Assembly (NCBI GenBank): GCA_029962745.1
Contig: CM057156.1
Coordinates: 28,152,731-28,216,730 of the forward strand
Direction of reading: 5' to 3'
Length of the DNA: 64,000 nt
Source of the DNA: Echinometra lucunter
Lineage: Eukaryota > Echinodermata > Echinoidea > Camarodonta > Echinometridae
The notes beneath the pieces were generated by a model. That model was not told where the DNA came from. It worked only from the letters and a program-made list of their open reading frames with translations, and did not search any database. Of this stretch, positions 1-12,510 are shown in pieces (the stretch's first letter is position 1; each line of letters begins with the position of its first letter). The translations under genes were made by a program, and so were the position numbers.

Positions 1-2098
1 GCGCAGGCATAAACATGCACTCCCACCCATCAAGAAAATTAATACTTGCTTAATATAAGAGTAGTTTTATCAGTATGTGATGTGTAGTAGAGATAAACTT
101 CACTTCTGGTCATGTATTTTCAGTTGTGAAAGAAACTTGTTTTTTAATAAAGCAATTTGAAAAAGTTGAATAAGCAGTAAATAGAAATAGTTGTATTCCC
201 TGAATTTGGAATCATCACAATGATAAGAAACTGACTCAATCCAGTTAAAAAGCAGATGTACTGTTCACAGAAGTATATGTACCTGCAGTGTATATAGGAC
301 TACACACAAATTTTCGGGCCCAACACACTCGAGCTGTTTCTTGATATATTTTGAATATGAGGGCATTTGAAGAGTAATCTTTTTCAGAGGACAATTTTCT
401 AGTGATATTTTTTCAAAAGACTGAGAAAGCTCATTAACTTTCAACTCCTCCCACAACTCCAGCTTCTCTGTAAATGATGAAACTTTCCATGGTTGAGAAA
501 CAAAAGGGCTGTAAGACTAAACTCTGCATTAAAACATATGAGATAACTCATTTTGTTTCTCAAACAATGCTGTTTGTAAAATAACACATGCTACATGTAC
601 AATGTACATAACTCGGTAGTAGTGTTCGTGTTTTAGTTAGAACCTCCTGCATCATCCATGACAATATATGGTCTTGTACTATCGTAGTGAATGTGTTGTA
701 TTTTTGTCCCAATCCTGAATGTGCTATCTTCCAGGAAAGCCCAGTGCAGGAGGTGATAATTATGGAAGCAAAAGCTCTCGCAATGGTAACACTGCTTATA
801 CCTACTAGCCCTCATTCAGACAGTCATGCTTATTAAGTTTCAATCTTCTTTCAGATTTCTTCATCAGACGATTACTTACATTTGTGATATTTCATTGGTG
901 GGGTGATACAACTTTGTATCTCAATTTTCGGTAAAATTTACTAGTAGTTCCTTTCTTAATCTTACAGCTAGGGACACTTGAAATGTGTTTTCATATCCTC
1001 ACATGCCCACCTGCAAAGATTTGGCCACTATTGATGAATGAAACTTGACCACCACCATTGGCTGTAATGCTAAGGAAGCCATGTTTTTGGCTCTTCAGAA
1101 CATATAACATTTTTGAGATGTGAGGTGTTGTCACCCCACCGACGATATGCATTGCGAATTTTCTTCAGTTCTGTGAACATATTCTCATGAGAACTCAAAG
1201 TTCCCTCACTATCTCTTCACTGCTTAAACCCAACACAAATGATAACAATAACTATAGAATCAACTCCACTGACAACTATAACATCATTAGCAAACTGCAG
1301 AGAATATCAACACACCCTTAAAAGTATGACTGTCTGATGTGGCTTGTGTTTTGTTTGAGATGCCATTTTTGCATACTAATAAAGTCTGCTGTGATTTTCT
1401 TGATTTATTCTAACACTGTTAGAAACTTTCAGGATTTGACATCTACTGCTACTCTGTTTCATATGTAAGGATGTGGTTGATAAAAATTATTGTGTTTGAG
1501 TTTGCTTGTCTTAATTTTAATCAGATTTCTCATTTATTTATGAGCTATCGGTATTATGCTTTGTGGTGTTTTTTTTTTCTTATTGCTTTGATTTAAATCT
1601 CTGTATCATTCAGCAGAATTAGATCGCATGATTCCCCTTTCATAGAGTTTGTTGTTATGCTAAAATTGACAAATGTTTGAGTTAACTTACTTAGATTTGT
1701 TTCTACAAGTACAAATTCCCTGACATGTAACCCTGCTGCAAAAGAAAAAATGAGATACAGTTAATTGATTTACCAGACTCATTCACGCCACAAGAAACCC
1801 CCAAAAGTGAAGAGAGGAACCTGTATAAATGCACACAGCACTGTCTCATTTTCCCGGGATTTGATGTTTGTAACATCGTTACTGCTTAGTATATCAAAGC
1901 AACTCGACCAAAGGTCACATTCTCATTCACATAGCGAGATGCGGACCAGAGTACACTTGGCGTCCGCCTTGTTTGCTATCATTGTTTTGATACAAATCTT
2001 CATCTTTATTCTGTTACTGTGTTTATAAAGCACTTCTGTTTTCGTTAATTTTAAACTGAATGTACCCTAGTTTGTAATTTGGTATGTTCTGTTTGTAG

Positions 2099-4938
2099 GA
2101 GGACAGGGCTATGGTAACTATGGAGGTTACGGACAAGCACAGCAGGACCCCTATGGACAACAGCAGCAACCACCACCACAGCAATATGGAAACCAAGGTA
2201 TGTACTCCTCAATCCTGATATCTTATTTTGCCTGCCATGGCAATAAATTTTGATACAAGTACATTTATATGTTCTGTCTTCCGCTTTATCTTTCTAATGT
2301 TCATTTGTTTCAGACTTCCTCTCCTGTTTTCTATTTTTATTTTTATTTCCAATCCAATCCAATCCAATCCAAAAGTAATTTGATATAGTGCCTTTCTTGT
2401 GGTTACAAAGCACTACACACACTACTCCACATGTTTGGACCACTCAAACAATAAATTATCACTTCACAAAGATATTTCATTTATTCATGTTTAGTTCAAG
2501 AGGGAAGCCTGTGTCATAGTAGAAAAACTGTTTTGACTCATTGTCATCAGTAGAAAATGGTTCTAATGTCAAGTTTTCAATCATCCGATATAATAGTGAC
2601 AAACATTTGAACAATTGGGATAGACAAGAACTCACAGTGTCCATTTGTAACATATGAAATGATGGGAAAGAAAAACCTGAGAAAATCTCTCTTGCTAGCA
2701 TCCTTCCATTACATTTTTGTCTACATTTTATCATAGATTTCTGCAACATTTTGACCACACCGGTAGACTTTTAAAAATTTTGTCTGTCAGTTGTTGGTAT
2801 TTTTTTGTGCCTCCACCTCATACTGTTTGTATTTCTATTTCATTTATTGGTAGGATCAATGGGCAACTATCCTCAAGAGGCTTCAGGTTACGGACCCCAG
2901 CGGGTAAACTACAACCAACAACAAGGTTACAATCAAGGTTAGCCAACACATCAGCAATAAAAGACAATTGCTGTACATATTAACCTGTTGACTGCTGAAT
3001 CCTCCCTTGAGATCAATCCACAGGCTACCAGGTTTTATAAAACTTGTTATCAATAACAAGTTACAATAACTGTTATAAGCTACTAAAATCCTTGCATCTG
3101 ATTGGCTGAGAGCAAATTTTGTCATAGAAATGTGGCAGTTTTTACTGATAACAACTTTTATGAAACAGGGCCCAGAGGCTACCAGGTTTCTGTATCTGTC
3201 GGGTTAGCATTTTGAAATGTGAAAGTACATATGAACATCATTATAAAGAGATCTTACCATATCAAAAGCCTCCTATTAAAAAGGTTATTTTCATGGTCCC
3301 AACTTGATATTCTGTTTGGTTTGTAAATTGATATAACACAACATGCAATATTTCTCAAAGTTATTGTTATGGTCATTGTGGTAACAAGGTTAGACCCGGC
3401 AAATTCCCCTCAGGATGTGTGAGGAGACATTCTTGCATGTTTTTAAAGCAATGATCAGTGATTTTTTTTTTCTGTTAAAGAGAATGTTAATGGCCTCGTT
3501 TAATGTGAATATGATTATAGATTTACTCTTGCCCAATTCCTGGAAAGGAAAGATTGAACCAGCAAGTTTAAAGGCCATGTACAGTAGTCTTAATCTGTCA
3601 GTATAATTGTGATTCTCATCACCTCTTTGATTCAATTCACTGAAGTTATGAAATGAGAGGAAAACAAAAGCTAGTAAACTTTTGTTAAAATGCATTTTTT
3701 ATTTGCTTATCACCCCATTTAGAACCCCAATACTACCCAGCATTTTAGAATTGTGAGTATCTGCTGTTTTATCAACTAAAATCAGAGAGAACTAACAAAT
3801 CCATCTTAAGCTTACCAATACTGTACATGGACTTTAAAGTTGAACCACATTATTTTAATCAGTGATAAAGTGAGGTCAGCTTATTGGTTGTCTTAGCACC
3901 CTGAGAGCTTTTGCTGAAGAAATGAAACTAAGATTTTTCCTGCTACTTTTGGTCTAGGGACACCAATACTCTGCAAGAAACACTCTGTTGAAAATCAGTC
4001 TCAATGCTCTTGCGTTATTCTGCTAAATTGCAGAATATGGGATTTGATAAAAATAAAAGAGAAACAGCTTCTATGTCCTCTACCTCATGCTATGGTCTAT
4101 CAGATGCAGAATATGTTGACATCATAGAGGAGCAATGGATAAGGCATGGTTCTACAGTAACGGAGTTTTGATACTTACAGTCCTTCCCCCTCTAAATTTC
4201 CTTCATAACTTAAAGAACATTGGGATATGAATATTCTTGTTATAGAGGGAACCCCAGCATGATAGGCAAGTTGCGAGATTGTCTTTGAATTGGTAAAGGT
4301 TTAATGTTTCCTCCAATTTTTGGATTTAAGAGGGGATCAGTGATATTGCGACAATTTGCTCCTCGGTCAGTTTTGAATACACACCACATTCCTTCCTTCC
4401 TAACCTCACACCTAAATCTAATATTATACATAAACCCTATTGTAACTGTAATCCTAAGTCTCATTCTAGCAGTCACCAAAACTCCATTGCAATTCTAACC
4501 TTAAATCTTCAAGAAAATGAAACCGTGTGCAGATGTTGACTGCACATGTTTTAATCACAGATCGTTGAGTATGTTAGTTATGAAGATTTGATGCTTTCAA
4601 TTGGAAAAAATATACACATGAATGTATTTTATTCTAAAGTCTGACTGTTGTCAGATCATATTGTGCTTCCGCTTGTAACTTTGGATGGACTGTTTTTACA
4701 CATCCATCATCATTCCCTTACAGGACAGTTTGGTAATGACATGGGGAATTATGGACCACCTCAGCAACAGCAGCAACAACCCCAGCCACCTCAACAACAG
4801 CCGCCACAGCAAGGGTATGGGCAGCAAATCGATGGTGGCCCAGACATGTACGGCAACAACAACTATGGCAGAGGCAACCTGGGAGGAGGGAATCAGTTCC
4901 ATCCCTACAGACGATTCCAAGGCAACCAAGTGCAGTAA
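2099..4938 (+). CDS. DAZAP1: DAZAP1-like RNA-binding protein, C-terminal exons (partial gene)
   Basis: Three coding exons are visible: 2099-2197, 2854-2937 and 4724-4938 (stop TAA at 4936-4938). Each begins after an AG acceptor, and the first two end at GT donors (CAAG/GTATGT, CAAG/GTTAGC). All junctions are phase 1, so the frame runs through. The joined product is a low-complexity Gln/Gly/Tyr/Pro tail with YGNYGGYGQ and PQQYGNQG motifs and poly-Gln/Pro blocks in the last exon, ending NQFHPYRRFQGNQVQ. The FHPYRR ending resembles the C terminus of vertebrate DAZAP1, a two-RRM nuclear/cytoplasmic protein that binds mRNA and affects splicing and translation. Its RRMs would be encoded left of the window, and no further exon was recognised in 1-2098. 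It extends 7 residues past the vertebrate HPYRR end. Another Q/G-rich protein such as SS18 or an hnRNP is possible, but their endings fit less well. The exon structure is firm; the name is moderately sure. Confidence 0.62.
2340..2372. repeat. (CCAAT)n short pentanucleotide repeat
   Basis: About five CCAAT units follow a TTTTA-rich tract in the intron between the first two DAZAP1-like exons. Confidence 0.8.
3023..3189. mobile_element. Foldback MITE-like insertion in a DAZAP1-like intron
   Basis: ATAAAACTTGTTATC near 3038 is inverted near 3147-3161 (GATAACAACTTTTAT). The right end carries an extra GGGCCC-containing stretch, so the left terminus looks truncated. The 14-bp flank AGGCTACCAGGTTT is present on both sides (3023-3036 and 3176-3189). 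It is a direct repeat, but too long for a typical DNA-transposon target duplication. Intron position and inverted arms support a small non-autonomous element; its family is unknown. Confidence 0.5.
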
Positions 4939-7900
4939 AAAGGGTGCAGTGGAAACAACCCCTTTAACGAGCCACCTTATTGTGTATGCTGTACTGAGAA
5001 CTGTTCTCACTGCTGGTGTTTCCCTACTATCTTTCCATTTCTTGCATCTAGCTGTATAATATTTGCCCAAAAGTTATGCAACACAAGATTTCAGAGGAAT
5101 GCTGCCGTCTCATACACATACAATGACCCTGTGTTCTTACTCATGCAGCTGCTAATCATGCTAATCATGAGAAATATAAGAAAATTGGAAGAGTCCATGT
5201 GTGAAAATTGCAGTAGTTATTCCTTTTTGAAGAGGACATTTTCATATACATACTGACATTTTTGTTATAGACATCATTTTCACTATGCATGATTGATGGC
5301 TCTGTATTGTGGGATTTTGTAAATATGGAGAAGAAAGGAAAGTTACCAGTATTCATTTACGAGATGCCTTTTTGTACAGGTTGAAGCACACAAAACTCAT
5401 TTACAAATGTAAATTCAACCCACTACAAATCTATCTATTTACCATTAAAACTTAAACTTTTGAGACCTGAAACTTGCATAGATAATGAATGATGATTTTT
5501 GTTTTTATGGAAATAATTTTTTTGCAAATTTGCAGATATTTCATGTTTTGATTGACTCTGGTTATGATATTGTACTATTTTTAGCATGAGACTGTTTGTT
5601 AATCCATAGCATTACAAAAAAAATATATTGTTGCCAATTTGAGGAAGGGAAAGCTGATTAATTTAGCTCATAAAAAAACTCTGAAAGGCAATGGGTTTAA
5701 AATGCATGTGATTGGTGTGGGTTAAAAAGTTAATTGCCTGGTTATACTGGTTTTTCTTTGCATGATATTATTCTTCAATTCGGAAAATATCATTGAACGC
5801 ACACATACTTCAGCTTTTCGACATAAAAAGCTTAAGTATGTGTATGTTCAATGCTATTTTTTTATTTTGCATGACCAAACTTCTATTTGATTATTCTTCA
5901 GTTGTCAGACAAAGTGTGTACATGTACATGTAAGTGAAGAGTTACGTTTTACTGGGTGCCATTGCATAAAAACTTGCTATTATAGTAACTTTGCCATCAA
6001 TGGTAACTACCATGGTAACGTTGCTCAACAGCCAATCAAAATCCAGTATTCCATGAAAGTTACCATTGATGGCAAAGTTACTATAATAGCAAGTTTTATG
6101 CAACAGCACCCTGGAAAAAAAAAAATACCCACCAACATATTTTCCTGTGTTTGCTGCCCATGTCATAATTGATAGTTACCTATTTAGCGCATAGGGACTT
6201 TTCTGTGTTACATGCGCTATACATGTGGAAAAACATTAAAACTTATTACTATCTTTTTGTATATTACTCTCTTTATTTAAGATTGCATTCCTTAATTAGA
6301 CATGCATGTTTTTATGGAACTAGGATATTTTTTATGTCTTAAACTAGGAACATCTGAAAGTTTTGTTTTTCGTGTAAACATGAAAAAAAAGACCTGAAAA
6401 AAACACAAACAGAAAATGACTGATCAATATTTTTTCTGTGGCATTTTGTTGTACGAGTTTGGAGAGACCAAAGTCATGTGTTATACTATATTGTAAAGAG
6501 TTGATTGATAAAGATCAATTGTTAGTAGTCTAAATTTAAAGTAGCATGGTGTATCTCCTGTTTACAGAGTTGTAATTATTATGAAACCAGGCCTTAAATT
6601 TCAATAATTTTAGGGCAAGGCCACTTTCTGTAGGGCACATTCCTATATCACAGCATAAATAGGAAGAATTAAAAGGGGCACAAACAATCTCCAAGGCCAA
6701 TGAGAGGGGCATTGAGGCCAATCAAAAGGGCATCCATGGCCATGGTCTTGGTGGCCTTGGATTGATTTAAGCCCTGTGAAACTCAAGTTTGAGTTCAGGG
6801 TATTTTTAGTCAGTCACAACTCTGTTTTATGATGCATCCAGGTCATAATTGCAAAGTTTGCAATTTCGCAAATTTATACTCTCGCATTTCCTCGAAGAAA
6901 AGGGGGGCAATTATTCTAGGTGTTTTGAAGATTTGAAAATGTGCTTCTGTGTTTGACTACATAAGGTTCTCAAACTTGCATGAATGCTTGCCAGAATTTG
7001 AAAATAGTTGTAAATAGGATATCAGCAAAGTTTTTGTTCTCAATATGATAAGTGCTGCATTCAAAACTCCCTTCAGCAAACATTGTACATCTATGTATCC
7101 ACTAGTTACTTGAACTGGCAGCTCCTGTGTGAATAAAAGAATTTAGTAGTGAACGGGTTAAGTGCATGTAATACGTGCACATCCCTTAGGGGGATTATTT
7201 GTAATTCAGCCAGTCACCCAGTGATATGAAGTGGCCCCAAGTATGTACCCTGTCCGCCTGGGCAATCCTGGTTTTGCAACTATTGTAAGGTAATTGAAAT
7301 CTTTTTCTCACGTGACCACAAGTTCTCTGCATAGTTGTTAATTTATTGATGTTTCTTAACAAAGTTGTTGCCGTAGTTCTATCAACTTTATTTTTCTTTT
7401 CAAAGGATATTCTATGGCATTACAAATACATGTATAATCAAATTAACCCTCAGGCTCTATAAATCAGCATTGGAGAAATGTTTTAGAAGTGATCCTTTAT
7501 CATAATCCTTTAACTTGTATATAATTAGCAGCATTGTATATACATGTATATTTTGTTGAAATAACAACTATATCTGCCAGCGAGTCTTGGAATAAATTTA
7601 GTCTATTTTTAGAGCAAAGTACTGTTCTTGGTTACCGATGAGGGAAAAAAAAGTGTGGCCCTCTTTCATCCCGCATTATTGTAATAAACTACCTTTTTCT
7701 TTGTCAGGGAACCTGAATGGAATAGAAAAGTAGAAATAATCAAGTAGCATGAAAATACGCATCCTGAATGCAAACAGTACAAACAAGGATATACCTAATG
7801 ATTGTGCAGTCTGAACGTGCCTTGTCATGGCACTTCATTTCGCTGCGCTAGGTTATAACTCAAGTTTTTGAAATATGCTGTGACAGGCCTTTTTTTTTTC

Positions 7901-8300
7901 TCTCTTTTTTTAAGCGGGGTACTATTCTTGATATCTCACCCTTTTCACCATGCCATTATAAAAAAATGGGTTGAAATACGTTTCATATATTTTCATGATT
8001 ATTCCTTGGGTCCTTGTCTTGTCTGTAATCTCAAAGAAGTAACATGGTTATTGTCATATCAAGTTGTTCAATTTATTCTTGTTCTTTAATATTATTCCTA
8101 TTGTATACATATGTCACTATGGGGCTGTTAAGTTGACTTTGGTTCTGTAATATATTTCCTTTTATATAAACTTGTCATTTCGCCGCAATATACAAATTGT
8201 GTTTATGTTTTGTTCCTATATTTTTGGAAGAGAATATTGATTAAAAGATTCACGTTTTTAACTCGAAACCTGTAGTATCACTTTCTCTGCATTGCTGTCA
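4939..8300 (+). other. Presumed 3' UTR and downstream sequence of the DAZAP1-like gene
   Basis: No coding exon is seen. The segment is AT-rich. It holds one MITE (5955-6110) and AATAAA hexamers near 7131 and 7592 that could serve as poly(A) signals, but nothing shows which, if any, is used. The boundary between UTR and intergenic DNA cannot be set from sequence alone. Confidence 0.4.
5955..6110. mobile_element. 156-bp MITE with 3-bp CTG target duplication
   Basis: Nearly the whole element is a foldback. The left end GGTGCCATTGCATAAAA pairs with the right end read in reverse as GGTGCTGTTGCATAAAA, and the complementarity continues through about 55 bp into a CCATGG-containing loop. CTG flanks both sides (5952-5954 and 6111-6113). 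It resembles the 17788-17917 element in layout and target trinucleotide, though not in sequence. Confidence 0.75.
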
Positions 8301-9103
8301 GTGAATGTGTGTAAAGCATTATTAGTGGCATGTAAAAAAAAAAAGAAAAATTGCGGAAGGGGTGGGGTGGGGCGTCAGAGAGGACCATAGGCATCTGTCT
8401 CATTCTTACATTCCTTTTCACCCTCTCCGTTTCATTTACATGTATTTTCTTTCTTGCTCTTCTACTTCTAGTTTTTCTTTCCTTTTCTGAAATCCCGGTA
8501 TACTTTTATCCAAGACATTGGATTACAAGACAAATTACTCTCACCTTCTTCCGTAGTACGTTTTGGCAAGGGTAAATGCTGTGTTAAAAACGGGCTCGGA
8601 AAAATGCGTCCGCCATTGGTATAATGTGTGAAAAGATGTCTGATTTTTTCTGGATATTTTATATCTAAAAATTTGTTTTAAAGCGTAATTTTTGCATGAG
8701 CGGAAGGATGGATAGTTTAAAAAAATACAAAACATTTCTTGATTCTTTGTTTTCAATAAATTGCACTTATCTCCAGGATCATTCCTGCTTTTTGACGGAG
8801 TCACCCGTCATAGGGTTAACACGTGAAAACAAGGATCACAAGAATTATTATTTTCCCCCTATTTTTACCTTAAATTCATTGCTAATGTAACTTAAATGTA
8901 ATTTGAGACTCTGAAAAAGCTTACTGAAGGCCCAAAAAGTGAAAGAGACCTCCCATAAATCCCCGGGAATATGCCTGCTTTTTGTCTTCCAGCAGCCATA
9001 GGTTAACACGCAAAAACAGGGATTTTGAAATGATTTTGATTCCCATAGCTTTTATTCAAATTTACGAAACGGGTAATTTATATGAAATTTCAAGCTCTGG
9101 AAA
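8301..9103. other. Intergenic sequence without recognised features
   Basis: Only short open frames occur, with no splice context or family resemblance. There is a short poly-A and a GGGGTGGGG patch near 8335-8375. Confidence 0.5.
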
Positions 9104-9430
9104 TATACAGGGTGGCCCAGAAAGAACGGAACCCCTGAAATATTGAATTGCAGCGAGATAAATGACAACCATTGATAACTGTTGACTTGGTTCAAAAGAA
9201 TTGGTTTTCCAATAATATGACACCAAGATCACCCATTTTGGCTCACGCGTTCAAATGTTAGGGCTCACTTCGTGAGGCAATATCATTTTCAAAAATTGCT
9301 ACTTTTCCGGCCAAATTCAAGTTCGATGAAGAGAAAACCTTACACCGACTGTTTCGTAGAATAGGCACCATGCCTATTCATAAACGCGTGCCGATTTTCC
9401 TTTCACTCGAGAAGGGCCATTGTTTGGAAA
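9104..9430 (+). mobile_element. One end of a mariner-like TIR element (fragment)
   Basis: TACAGGGTGGCCCAGAAA after TA near 9104 resembles the end of the paired element at 42941-44514 (TACAGTGTGTCCCAGAAA). No matching inverted end was found to the right before the poly-A/poly-G tract at 9430-9452, so this looks like a truncated or solitary terminus. Confidence 0.4.
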
Positions 9431-9943
9431 AAAAAAAAAGGGGGGGGGGGGGCATTCAGTGTTTCCATTTGTGGATGGGAGGATAGCAGGTTGCTAATCG
9501 CCTAATCGCCATTGTCATGTTGATGAGTTGACCGTGAGGGTTGTTGAATGAACAATGGAAACTTGTAATTTGGATGTAGGGGGTATCTCACTGGGCTTGA
9601 AACTAGTTCGCGACTAGTTTGCGAGTTGCGACTCCAGATTTTGCTTGTTGTTAAAAGTGATGTAGAGGCTGGGGCGTTTTTCCTTCTTTCATAAGTGTAG
9701 GCTCTGCTTTTTTTTGTTTGTTTGTTTGTTTGTTTTTGATGTCTGATTTCTCACACCGAGTAAAAGGAAATGTGCATCCCCGGCACAGATGGAACATGGC
9801 AAACCTTTTTTTTTTCCTTGCTTGTCCATAAACTCAGAGTAAGGTACCTGATGATTTTTTTTTTCTTCAGAATTTCACGACATCACTGTCAGATATCCCA
9901 GCGTTTTCTCATTTAGAGCTCAGGAAACACGTTCACCTACCTC

Positions 9944-11249
9944 CACTGGCGTACTGGAGGGGGGGGGGGGGCTTGGGGGGCGCCAGCCCCCCCCCCCCCC
10001 CCAAATAAATTTCAACCATGGTTTATTTTAAATTTTATATTAGTGATATCACGCGAATTTCATTACTTCTCCCTTTCTACTGTTAAGTAACGCATTCACG
10101 ATTTCCAAAATAGCATGCATAGCAAGGCAGAAAACACGCATAATATCAATACTAATATGTTTTATGATATAACACTTGGTTTTTATCTGTTTATCTGACA
10201 ATGGATTCAAACTTTGAAAATGAATATTCTTAGATTTACCAAAACTAGACACGGGCTTTAAGTTTGTAGTGCCAAATAGTGTTCTTTTACAGAGTTGCAA
10301 ACCTTCAATACTGCAAAAAGCTCCTGTACCATGGGAGTGCACTTACGTAGCCGGGGGGGGGGGCGATGGGGGCGCGATGGGGGCGGTCACCCCCTCCAAA
10401 ACACCAACAAAAAAAGAAAGAAAAAAGTAGAAGGAAAAAAAGCGGGAGCGAGGAAAGAAAAAAGGTAAGAGAACGTAAGAAGAGCGGGAGCAGACAAGGA
10501 ACAATTCAAAGAAACGTCGGAGCTTCCGCGCTTCGCGCGGGAGGGGGAAATTCCCCCCTAGGGAGCGCGCTTCACACGCTTCGCGTGCTCACTACCGCCC
10601 CACTAAAATGAAATCCTAGCTACGCCACTGTGGGAGTGAAACCCTGGTACCCCACCGCATCACACCCTCTCCATGCTCGTCCCTTTTATTTCATAGTGTC
10701 TTGGTCTGTATTATTATCATAAGTAATAAAGTATTTTGTGTAACGCTGGCATTTGTTTGAAACTTAAGAAGATTATTTGGACTGCATGTTTTCATAATCA
10801 TGTTTCCAAGTTAATGAAAAAAATATCCTTTTCCGGTCGGTAGATTCATGACACGCTTATCCATAATAGTACATGTCATCAAACGTCGGAGCTTCCGCGC
10901 TTCGCGCGGGAGGGGGGAAATTCCCCCTCGAGTCCCTGCACCCTCCCCCCCTGGGGAGCGCGCTTCGCGCACTCAGTAAGTGATTCACACTCACTACCAC
11001 CCCACTAAAATGAAATCCTTTTGTTGGAAATGAGAAAAAATAAAAATTGAACTGAACTGAAGTTGGAATTTCCTTTCAGGTTTTGCAGATTGCACATTTT
11101 TAAGTCGAAAAAAATGAAAAAGCTGCGTATCATGAGGGGGGGGGGGGGGTACCCCGGCTCGGTCGCTATACTCCCTCAGGGTTGGTCGCTTCGCTCCTCG
11201 CAAAGATTGAGCCCCCCCCCCCCAAATATTTTGGCTCATTACGCCACTG
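9944..11249. mobile_element. hAT-like non-autonomous element, 1306 bp, 8-bp target duplication
   Basis: The left end CACTGGCGTACTGG matches the reversed right end CAGTGGCGTAATG. An identical octamer CCTACCTC flanks the ends (9936-9943 and 11250-11257), as expected for hAT transposition. Poly-G/poly-C runs lie just inside both ends. There is no transposase frame. Inside it sits a second complete element of the same family (10340-10630), and a related fragment lies at about 10880-11015. Confidence 0.72.
10340..10630. mobile_element. Nested hAT-like element, 291 bp, 8-bp target duplication
   Basis: CACTTACGTAGCC at the left pairs imperfectly with the right end (reversed: CAGTGGCGTAGC). TGGGAGTG is duplicated at 10332-10339 and 10631-10638. 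A poly-G run follows the left end. The interior includes a purine-rich stretch and the motif GGAGCTTCCGCGCTTCGCG, which recurs at about 10888 and, in reverse orientation, near 23158-23173. It lies within the 9944-11249 element. Confidence 0.72.
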
Positions 11250-12286
11250 CCTACCTCCTCCCCCCATTATGTAGAATTTCACAGCAATTTCTCCTGTATA
11301 ACTTATTAGCTCTGGCCCTTCTGATTCTCACCATTACTCTCTTGCCTGTTGCAGTTAGAGTTGATCATATCTGTTGGTGGACATAAGTTTTATTTTATTA
11401 CGGGACAATATAAATACTGATTATGTTATGCCCGTCACCTCTTAGGCTCTTTACCAAAAGCTATGTACAGAAAATTAAGAAAAATAAAGAAGATAAGAAA
11501 TACAAACGTCTAGATAAAGGCTACAATTTTTTTTTTCTCTGGGCCGTCTTGATAAAAGCTATTGGTTTCCCTGATTGACCTGTACTACAATACGTACGCG
11601 TGCTTTATTTCGGTACTGAGGATTCTTCGTAATAAATCTTATTTGTTTTTATACATTGGCATTTATTTCCAAAACACGAAAAGTACTTTCGAAAAATCAA
11701 CTTCTGGCAATTTGAAGAGCCCTGTCAATCAACTTTAGATATATGCGAACATTACAATGGCGTATTGCGTAATCCGAACACGATTTCGATGAGCAACTTA
11801 CAGTGGACTTTTGCCTTGAGTTGATATTTCGAAAGTAGCTTTATCGTGTTCCAGGCATATAATGGTAACATTTTAATCAACTTCAGTTTCGTGTGGGAAA
11901 TTTGAAATACGATTGTGCTGCCAAAGGTCTCGTAACCCTATTCATTAATGTATATAACATGTATAAAGTAAGCTAATCAGATCGTTGTTTGTTTTGAATC
12001 TGCCAAAGAGTGGCTTGAGTGGCTTCTACTTTTCCTGTGTCAATCTTAAAGGGGGAAGGTACAGGTATATCCAGGTGATCCCTCTTTATCATCCGCGTAA
12101 AACCAACCAAACTACTTTTTCAGCATCATCAATGCATGTAACGCGCGCTACGTTGAAAACGGCAAAAATCAAGAAAAAAAGGGTATCACATTCAGAGGTG
12201 ATGAAGCCATTATGGGTATAAAAATCGCAGAAGTGGTTTTTGGCACCCTGTTTTAGGGTATCGAAATCACTCCTACTTCCAGTGGC

Positions 12287-12510
12287 GGCTAATTCATGTA
12301 ACGAGGGCGGGGGGGGGGGGGGGGGGGGTGTGGTGGAAACATCGAAGGCGAAATACATGTAATTATACACTCGCCACCGGCGTAAATCCGTTTTGAGGAG
12401 TAGGAGGGTGGGGGGGGGGATGATCGAAATATTTTGCTTAAATTTCTTGCTTACACTCGTGTAAATAAACCCCCTTCGCCCCCGTCCCCGTAGCCTACAT
12501 AATATTGAAT
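12287..12510. repeat. Solitary ends of the GGCGTA/poly-G family
   Basis: CAGTGGCGGCTAA at about 12281 followed by a 20+ G run, and CACCGGCGTAAATCCG at about 12374 followed by a second G run, are two left-end-like sequences in tandem. Neither has a partner with a matching 8-bp flank that I could find. Confidence 0.4.

Noticed and set aside
2099..4938. SS18/CREST-like QPGY domain
   Set aside because: The Q/G/Y/P tail suggested SS18 at first, but the ending NQFHPYRR fits DAZAP1 and not the SS18 family ending.
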